From Opitutales bacterium (GTDB lineage: Bacteria; Verrucomicrobiota; Verrucomicrobiia; Opitutales; JAFGAQ01), in assembly GCA_028704125.1 (NCBI GenBank), contig JAQVLM010000080.1, forward strand, positions 1 through 9,628: a DNA stretch of 9,628 bases. The letters run 5' to 3'. The notes beneath the pieces are model-generated. The model was not told where the DNA came from. It was given only the letters and a program-made list of their open reading frames with translations, and did no database searches. How positions within the stretch are numbered: position 1 is the first letter of the stretch; the number at the start of each line of letters is the position of its first letter. Below are positions 5,304 to 9,628 of the stretch, in pieces. The position numbers and the translations under genes are program-made.

Positions 5304-7451
5304 TTACTTTCCTTTCGACCTTGCGTCGATCACGTTTTGAAGAACACTGGAGGGAACCTGTTCGAAATGGCTCGGCTCCATCGAATAGCTGGCGCGTCCC
5401 TTACTGAGAGAGCGGACATCGGTTGCGTAACCGAACATCGTTTCCAGCGGCACAAATGATGTGACAATACAAAGACCCTTCTTGGCGTCCATGCTCTGAA
5501 TCTGGCCACGGCGACGGTTGATGTCGCCCAAAATGTCGCCCTGGTACTCTTCCGGCGAAGTCACCTCAACCTTGACAATTGGCTCAAGCAGAACCGGGTG
5601 GGCTTTTTTCATGGCTTCCTTGAATCCGAAGATCCCCGCCATCTTAAACGCCATTTCCGAAGAGTCGACTTCGTGGTATGAACCGTCAATGATGTAGGCC
5701 TTGAAATCCACCACCGGGAACCCGGCAAGGATCCCATTGCGAGCGGCCTCATGGATCCCTTCAATCGTCGGCTTGATGTATTCCTTGGGAATCACACCAC
5801 CCACGATCTGGTTAATCACTTCTACGCCCTTGCCCTTTTCATTCGGCTCAATCCGGATAACGGCATGACCATACTGACCACGTCCACCCGACTGGCGAAC
5901 GAACTTTCCTTCCGCCTCCCCCTGCTGGGTAATCGTCTCGCGATAGGCGATCTGCGGCTTGCCAGCGTCGGCTTCCACCTTGAACTCGCGGAACAAACGG
6001 TCACGGATGATTTCGAGGTGCAGTTCACCCATCCCGGCAATGATGGTCTGGCCGGTTTCCTGATTGGAGCTGACCGTGAAGGTCGGATCTTCTTCAGCCA
6101 AACGCTGCAGTCCAAGCGACATCTTTTCAGAGTCAGCTTTGGTCTTGGGCTCAATTGAGAGCGAAATCACCGGTTCCGGGAAGGATGGCGGCTCGAGGCG
6201 GACATCAAAGTCCTTGTCACAAAGCGTATCTCCAGTGACCACTTCCTTTACGCCGATAACGGCACAGATGTCCCCGGAGAAAATTTCATCCACGTCCTGG
6301 CGGCTATCCGCCTTCATCAACATCAGACGGCTTACACGCTCGGATTTGCGGGTCCGGGGATTGTAAAGAACAGTTCCCTTCTTGAGGTGTCCACTGTAAA
6401 GACGGAAGAATACCAACTTACCAACGTAGGGGTCGGTCCAAAGCTTGAACGCAAGTCCAGCCACCTTCGAGGAGTCGTCAGAAGGAATAATGACTTCCTC
6501 ACCGTCGTCGTTCTCACCCTTTATCTGGGGAACGTCCAACGGGCTGGGCAGAAACTCGATGACGGAATCCAGAAGCTTCTGAATTCCCTTATTCTTAAAG
6601 GCGGTTCCCGGGACTGCACCCACGAACTCTAGGGTAGCAGTTGCGCGACGGATCGCCCACACAAATTCATCGGTGGTGAACTCGGCTCCTTCGAGATACT
6701 TTTCCGCAAAGACGTCGTCGTAGTTTGCGACCGCTTCGATCAATTGCTCACGGTATTGATCGGCCTGTTCACGAAACTCGGCTGGGATCTCGCATTCTTC
6801 GACCCTAACCCCGGTGGGATCACTCATATCCCAAAGGCGGGCACGCATGCGCACCAGGTCAATCAAACCCCTGAACTGGTCTTCCTGTCCAATGGGCAGG
6901 AACAACGGATGCGCATTGGCACCAAGCTTGGTCCGCATGGTCTCAACCGCATTAAAGAAATCAGCTCCCGTGCGGTCCATCTTGTTGATGAACGCCAAGC
7001 GGGGGACATGATACTTGTTCATCTGGCGCCACACCGTCTCGGACTGTGGCTGAACACCGGCAACCGCGCAGAACACCGCAACAGCTCCGTCGAGCACGCG
7101 CAAGGAACGCTCCACTTCAGCGGTAAAGTCCACGTGTCCCGGAGTGTCGATAATGTTCACCTGGTGGCGAATACCGGCGAACGGACCTTCTTTGGTCGTC
7201 CACTCAGCCGAAATCGCAGCCGCTGTGATGGTGATTCCGCGTTCGCGTTCCTGCTCCATCCAGTCGGTAACCGCAGTGCCCTCGTGGACTTCCCCGATCT
7301 TGTGCACAGCTCCTGTGTAATACAGGATACGCTCGGTAGTGGTGGTTTTGCCCGCGTCAATATGAGCGGCAATACCGATATTGCGAGTGTGTTCAAGCGG
7401 TGTCTTGCGCGAAGGCGAATTAGCCGCAGAAAGGTTTTCCCCTTTAGCCAT
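5304..7451 (-). CDS. fusA: Elongation factor G (translocase GTPase)
   Basis: Encodes a 715-residue EF-G, the GTPase that drives tRNA-mRNA translocation and acts with ribosome recycling factor. GTPase motifs are intact: P-loop AHIDAGKT (29-36), G2 RGITI (71-75), G3 DTPGH (102-106), G4 NKMD (156-159). Later landmarks include the SGGRGQYGH segment and the domain IV tip SYHEVDSSEMAFKMAG. An N-terminal extension of about a dozen residues precedes the core compared with E. coli. The frame stays open upstream to 7619, but that part overlaps rpsG. The ATG at 7451 has AGGA 10 nt before it, so it is chosen. A canonical housekeeping EF-G (the CAVAGVQPQSETVWRQ switch region is close to the usual CAVGGVQPQ). 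It lies 46 nt after rpsG and 8 nt before rpsJ. Confidence 0.98.
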   Translation of the reverse strand: MAKGENLSAANSPSRKTPLEHTRNIGIAAHIDAGKTTTTERILYYTGAVHKIGEVHEGTAVTDWMEQERERGITITAAAISAEWTTKEGPFAGIRHQVNIIDTPGHVDFTAEVERSLRVLDGAVAVFCAVAGVQPQSETVWRQMNKYHVPRLAFINKMDRTGADFFNAVETMRTKLGANAHPLFLPIGQEDQFRGLIDLVRMRARLWDMSDPTGVRVEECEIPAEFREQADQYREQLIEAVANYDDVFAEKYLEGAEFTTDEFVWAIRRATATLEFVGAVPGTAFKNKGIQKLLDSVIEFLPSPLDVPQIKGENDDGEEVIIPSDDSSKVAGLAFKLWTDPYVGKLVFFRLYSGHLKKGTVLYNPRTRKSERVSRLMLMKADSRQDVDEIFSGDICAVIGVKEVVTGDTLCDKDFDVRLEPPSFPEPVISLSIEPKTKADSEKMSLGLQRLAEEDPTFTVSSNQETGQTIIAGMGELHLEIIRDRLFREFKVEADAGKPQIAYRETITQQGEAEGKFVRQSGGRGQYGHAVIRIEPNEKGKGVEVINQIVGGVIPKEYIKPTIEGIHEAARNGILAGFPVVDFKAYIIDGSYHEVDSSEMAFKMAGIFGFKEAMKKAHPVLLEPIVKVEVTSPEEYQGDILGDINRRRGQIQSMDAKKGLCIVTSFVPLETMFGYATDVRSLSKGRASYSMEPSHFEQVPSSVLQNVIDARSKGK

Positions 7452-7461
7452 AAGTAAAATT

Positions 7462-7465
7462 TCCT
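7462..7465 (-). promoter_or_regulatory. Shine-Dalgarno that decides the fusA start
   Basis: The minus strand reads CAGGAAAT; the AGGA core is 10 nt before the ATG at 7451. Together with homology, this supports the 715-residue form over the longer in-frame reading that would run into rpsG. Confidence 0.65.
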
Positions 7466-7497
7466 GTGATGTCGGTTCTCCTAATCCGGCACACAAA

Positions 7498-7971
7498 TCA
7501 CCAACGAAGGTGAGCGAACGCGCGGTTGGCCTGTGCCATCTTGTGCGTATCTTCTTTCTTGCGAACCACGCCTCCGGTGTTGTTGTAAGCATCCACGATT
7601 TCGTCGGCCAACGCTTCACGCATTGGCTTACCCTTCTTGGACCTCGCGGATCCTACCATCCAACGAAAGGCCAAACTCTGCTGGCGTTCGTATGGGATTT
7701 CCAAAGGCACCTGATAGGTAGCTCCACCCACCCGGCGGCTCTTAACCTCAAGCTTAGGACGTGCGTTCTCCAGAGCACCGATCAGGAGATCGATCGGGTC
7801 TCCCTTTCCAAGCTTCTCACTAACGAGCTCAAATGCACCGTAAACAATGCGCTGAGCCACGGACTTTTTACCGCGTTCCATCACCGTGTTGATGAGGGAG
7901 GTAACGAGTGTGCTCCCATACCGGGGATCCGGGGTGAGAGGTCTTTTTTCGGCTTGTCTTCTTCTGGACAT
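7498..7971 (-). CDS. rpsG: 30S ribosomal protein S7
   Basis: Encodes a 157-residue S7, a primary 16S rRNA-binding protein that nucleates assembly of the small-subunit head and lies near the E site. Family features: the RRRQAEKRPLTPDPRYGS start (3-20), RRVGGATYQVPLEI (79-92), the RWMVGSARSKKGKPM segment (103-117), and the C-terminal AQANRAFAHLRW. Length matches the usual 156. The rpsL-rpsG gap is 32 nt, much shorter than the E. coli gap that carries the S7 autoregulatory site, so that control is not obvious here. No strong Shine-Dalgarno is seen before the ATG. Confidence 0.98.
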   Translation of the reverse strand: MSRRRQAEKRPLTPDPRYGSTLVTSLINTVMERGKKSVAQRIVYGAFELVSEKLGKGDPIDLLIGALENARPKLEVKSRRVGGATYQVPLEIPYERQQSLAFRWMVGSARSKKGKPMREALADEIVDAYNNTGGVVRKKEDTHKMAQANRAFAHLRW

Positions 7972-8003
7972 ACTTATCGCAAAGTTGAAATTTCCGCTTA
8001 GGT

Positions 8004-8384
8004 TCAGCTCTTCTGCTTCGGACGCTTCACGCCATACTTCGAGCGGCTGCGCCTTCTCTTTTCAACGCCCTGACAGTCGAGCGTTCCACGCACGATGTGA
8101 TAACGGACACCCGGAAGGTCCTTAACACGACCGCCGCGCACCAACACGATACTGTGCTCCTGCAGCGAATGGCCTTCGTCGGGAATGTAGGCGATCACTT
8201 CGATACCCGTGGTCAGTCGCACCTTGGCCACCTTCCGGATTGCCGAATTCGGCTTCTTGGGAGTACGAGTCATAACCTGAACACACACCCCTCTGCGGAA
8301 CGGGTTCGCCTTCAACGCCGGCGATTTGGACGTCGCTTCGAGAGCGCGCCTTGGCCGATTTACAAGCTGATTGATTGTGGGCAT
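8004..8384 (-). CDS. rpsL: 30S ribosomal protein S12
   Basis: Encodes a 126-residue S12, a decoding-centre protein. It carries the invariant TPKKPNSAIRKV (41-52) and GGRVKDLPGVRYH (84-96) motifs. K43 and K88, the sites where substitutions give streptomycin resistance in other bacteria, are both the wild-type lysine. D89, the position methylthiolated by RimO in E. coli, is present. The C-terminus ends with the usual RSKYGVKRPK. It is the first gene of the minus-strand cluster, with a divergent intergenic region upstream. Only a weak GGAT precedes the ATG. Confidence 0.98.
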   Translation of the reverse strand: MPTINQLVNRPRRALEATSKSPALKANPFRRGVCVQVMTRTPKKPNSAIRKVAKVRLTTGIEVIAYIPDEGHSLQEHSIVLVRGGRVKDLPGVRYHIVRGTLDCQGVEKRRRSRSKYGVKRPKQKS

Positions 8385-8420
8385 TTGAAAATCCGTTAAG
8401 TTTCGAATAAAAAGGGAAGG

Positions 8421-8448
8421 AAATTAGGTCCACTCCGATCATTTGCAA
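8421..8448 (-). promoter_or_regulatory. Weak candidate promoter for the str cluster
   Basis: On the minus strand, TTGCAA (8443-8448) is followed after 16 nt by TAATTT (8421-8426). The -35 is a fair match and the -10 a poor one. A promoter is expected upstream of rpsL because it is the first gene of the cluster, but this exact position is a guess from consensus. Confidence 0.3.
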
Positions 8449-8528
8449 GCCTTAATTTTCAGAATCGATCGTGGAATCGTTTTTACCATTCGGCTTGACG
8501 AACGGCGGTGTTCAATGCGACAAGGGTA

Positions 8529-8537
8529 TGGTAGATT
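8529..8537 (+). promoter_or_regulatory. Weak extended -10 candidate for the exported-protein gene
   Basis: TG-G-TAGATT gives an extended -10 with 4/6 match, about 30 nt before the ATG at 8567. No convincing -35 lies at the usual distance, so this is tentative. Confidence 0.2.
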
Positions 8538-8566
8538 ACTGAATACAAATCAAGTTCAGGACGCAT

Positions 8567-9193
8567 ATGACACACAAAAAACCGGTCTTCATCGCTACAC
8601 TCCTTTCAATCATGATGGCCCAGTCGCTTTTCGCGGTTCGCATCTGGCCTGACCGGGATCGCCCCGCCATCGAGCTGGAAAAAGCGGTTTCAATAGCCGA
8701 AGAACGCTTGGCCACCGTCGAGCAATCTCCTGTATATTGCGTCAATGCAACTTTGCTCGCGGACGACAGCGGGGATTCGATGATGGGATTCTGGCGTCTG
8801 GGATACGCCACCGAAAAGGGCCGGGCATTCAATGTTTCCCTCCGCATGGATGGAAAAATCAACATTCAGGAGGTGCGAGGCTTTGAAGTAAGGGGCACTC
8901 ATCGCTGGCCGGAAGGAGTGGTTCCTCCCGTTTCCCTCAAGGATGCGCTGGCCCGCGCCGCAAGTGACAAATTGCTGAAGGCGAGAGCCGCCACCCATTA
9001 TTGCATCAACGCTACACTGGTTTCCGGGTCCCGCAGCGTTATGAAAGAAGGAATGTGGAATCTGGTGTATCAGACCGAGGTCAGCGATCCGGTGCTGGTC
9101 AACATTAGAATGAACGGCAAAGACCGCATCAAGGACATTGAGAGAATCCGACAACTCGAAGAACAGGAAATCGCAGCAACCACTTCGAAGTAA
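8567..9193 (+). CDS. Putative exported protein with two tandem homologous units, function unknown
   Basis: Encodes 208 residues that I do not recognise as a named family. Residues 1-23 look like a Sec signal peptide: KK near the start, a hydrophobic core, and likely cleavage after LFA. The mature part contains an internal duplication of about 88 residues (roughly 33-103 and 120-191). Each unit has a helix (ELEKAVSIAEERL or SLKDALARAASDKL), then YC[VI]NATL, G-x-W-x-L-x-Y-x-T, and a strand R-M-[DN]-G-K. C58 to K97 matches C146 to K185 at 16 of 40 positions without gaps. The helix-plus-sheet layout resembles PepSY-type periplasmic domains, but this is only a suggestion. One cysteine per unit could form a disulfide. 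CAGGA 5 nt before the ATG supports the start. A 19-nt gap separates it from the next gene on the same strand. Confidence 0.85.
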   Translation: MTHKKPVFIATLLSIMMAQSLFAVRIWPDRDRPAIELEKAVSIAEERLATVEQSPVYCVNATLLADDSGDSMMGFWRLGYATEKGRAFNVSLRMDGKINIQEVRGFEVRGTHRWPEGVVPPVSLKDALARAASDKLLKARAATHYCINATLVSGSRSVMKEGMWNLVYQTEVSDPVLVNIRMNGKDRIKDIERIRQLEEQEIAATTSK

Positions 9194-9212
9194 CACGTCC
9201 ATCTTTAGGTCT

Positions 9213-9628
9213 ATGATTAAGGCGTCTGATTTCTTCACGATCCCGGATTCACTCGCGCCTTTCAGGGCTTGTTTTGACGCCCATGCCGCCCCTTGGGAAT
9301 GGTTGAATGGGATTCACAACGCTCTTTTGACGGTCTTGTCCGGCGACGAGTTGGAAGGTGCAAGATCCGTATTCCCTCCCCAACTGCATGTCTCGGGGAA
9401 AGTATTCATCCATGATTCTGTGGAGCTTCCTCCTTATGGCGTAATTGAAGGACCGGCTTATATCGGACCCGACTGCGAGCTAAGGCCCGGAGTCTATATT
9501 CGAGGCAATGTGATCGTTGGAAGGGACTGCGTCCTGGGAAACTCCTGCGAATACAAGAATTCCATCCTGATGGACTCCGTTGAGACCGCGCACTTTAACT
9601 ACGTCGGAGATTCCATTCTCGGAACCAA
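9213..9628 (+). CDS. GlmU-like left-handed beta-helix acyltransferase, N-terminal part (cut by window edge)
   Basis: The first 138 codons are in the window. After an N-terminal region of about 50 residues, hexapeptide-type repeats begin: HVSGKVFIHDSV (59-70), GVIEGPAYIGPDCELRPGVYIRG (76-98), and VIVGRDCVLGNSC (100-112). The segment from about 79 lines up with the acetyltransferase half of GlmU. R91 sits in an L-R-P-G motif, K115 in E-Y-K-N-S (E. coli E-M-K-K-A), and H127 with Y130 in H-F-N-Y-V-G-D (E. coli H-L-T-Y-L-G-D, whose His is catalytic). There is no N-terminal nucleotidyltransferase domain, so it is probably a standalone sugar-phosphate or sugar-nucleotide acyltransferase. The exact substrate is unknown. 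Its Shine-Dalgarno is weak. It starts 19 nt after the exported-protein gene, so they may be co-transcribed. Confidence 0.85.
   Translation, partial: MIKASDFFTIPDSLAPFRACFDAHAAPWEWLNGIHNALLTVLSGDELEGARSVFPPQLHVSGKVFIHDSVELPPYGVIEGPAYIGPDCELRPGVYIRGNVIVGRDCVLGNSCEYKNSILMDSVETAHFNYVGDSILGT

Larger units (their letters stand above)
8385..8566. other. Divergent intergenic region between rpsL and the plus-strand genes
   Basis: This 182-nt region must carry the promoters for the str cluster (minus) and for the exported-protein gene (plus). On the minus strand the segment just before rpsL is pyrimidine-rich (around 8411-8421). I see no strong hairpin, terminator or RNA gene. One 6-nt direct repeat GAATCG occurs at 8462-8467 and 8474-8479, of doubtful meaning. 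Confidence 0.6.

Noticed and set aside
6744..7457. Plus-strand 237-codon open frame antisense to fusA
   Set aside because: It lies entirely opposite the conserved fusA coding sequence, has no recognisable domain, and its length is explained by codon bias of the real gene.
7452..7619. In-frame upstream extension of fusA to an ATG at 7619 (771-residue form)
   Set aside because: The extra 56 residues overlap rpsG and do not look like EF-G. The ATG at 7451 has a Shine-Dalgarno and gives a normal EF-G length.
7381..8001. Plus-strand 206-codon open frame antisense to rpsG and the fusA start
   Set aside because: A shadow of conserved genes, with no credible ribosome-binding site or domain.
8122..8448. 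Minus-strand 108-codon frame overlapping rpsL
   Set aside because: It is a different frame of the same strand over the S12 coding sequence, whose conserved motifs identify the true frame.
8690..9238. Minus-strand 182-codon open frame antisense to the exported-protein gene
   Set aside because: The plus-strand frame has a signal peptide, a good ribosome-binding site and an internal duplication at the protein level, which the minus frame lacks.

Overview
This 9.6 kb window is mainly a fused str-S10 ribosomal protein cluster on the minus strand. To its right are two plus-strand genes that diverge from it. Reading the minus strand from right to left, the order is rpsL, rpsG, fusA, rpsJ, rplC, rplD, rplW, rplB, rpsS, rplV, rpsC, rplP, rpmC, rpsQ, rplN. 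The last gene is cut by the left edge after its first 14 codons. All proteins are full length with their family landmarks intact, and I see no frameshift or broken gene.

The organism is a bacterium. Three things suggest the PVC group, most likely Verrucomicrobiota, possibly an Opitutae-like lineage: the protein sequences, the absence of tuf between fusA and rpsJ, and the grouping of rpsJ with fusA rather than with rplC. From memory, Chlamydia also keeps rpsL-rpsG-fusA-rpsJ together and has the rplC-onward block elsewhere. This placement is an inference; no database search was possible.

Layout. Positions 1-4868 hold the S10/spc-type block (rplN back to rplC), mostly with gaps of 10-35 nt and one 4-nt ATGA overlap (rplD/rplW). 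Two gaps are conspicuously longer. The 100-nt rpsS-rplV gap holds two hairpins. The 118-nt rpsJ-rplC gap holds a candidate promoter and a structured leader that runs into the rplC start codon, which has no clear Shine-Dalgarno. Positions 4987-8384 hold the str block (rpsJ, fusA, rpsG, rpsL). Positions 8385-8566 are a divergent intergenic region. Positions 8567-9193 encode a putative exported protein made of two tandem homologous units, of unknown function. Positions 9213-9628 hold the start of a GlmU-like left-handed beta-helix acyltransferase, cut by the right edge.

The minus-strand genes encode components of both ribosomal subunits plus the translocase EF-G, so the region serves ribosome assembly and elongation. 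The window is mostly ordinary housekeeping DNA. The points worth a second look are the two structured gaps, the apparent transcription-unit boundary between rpsJ and rplC, and the duplicated-domain secreted protein. I found no mobile element, CRISPR array, tRNA, rRNA or convincing intrinsic terminator.
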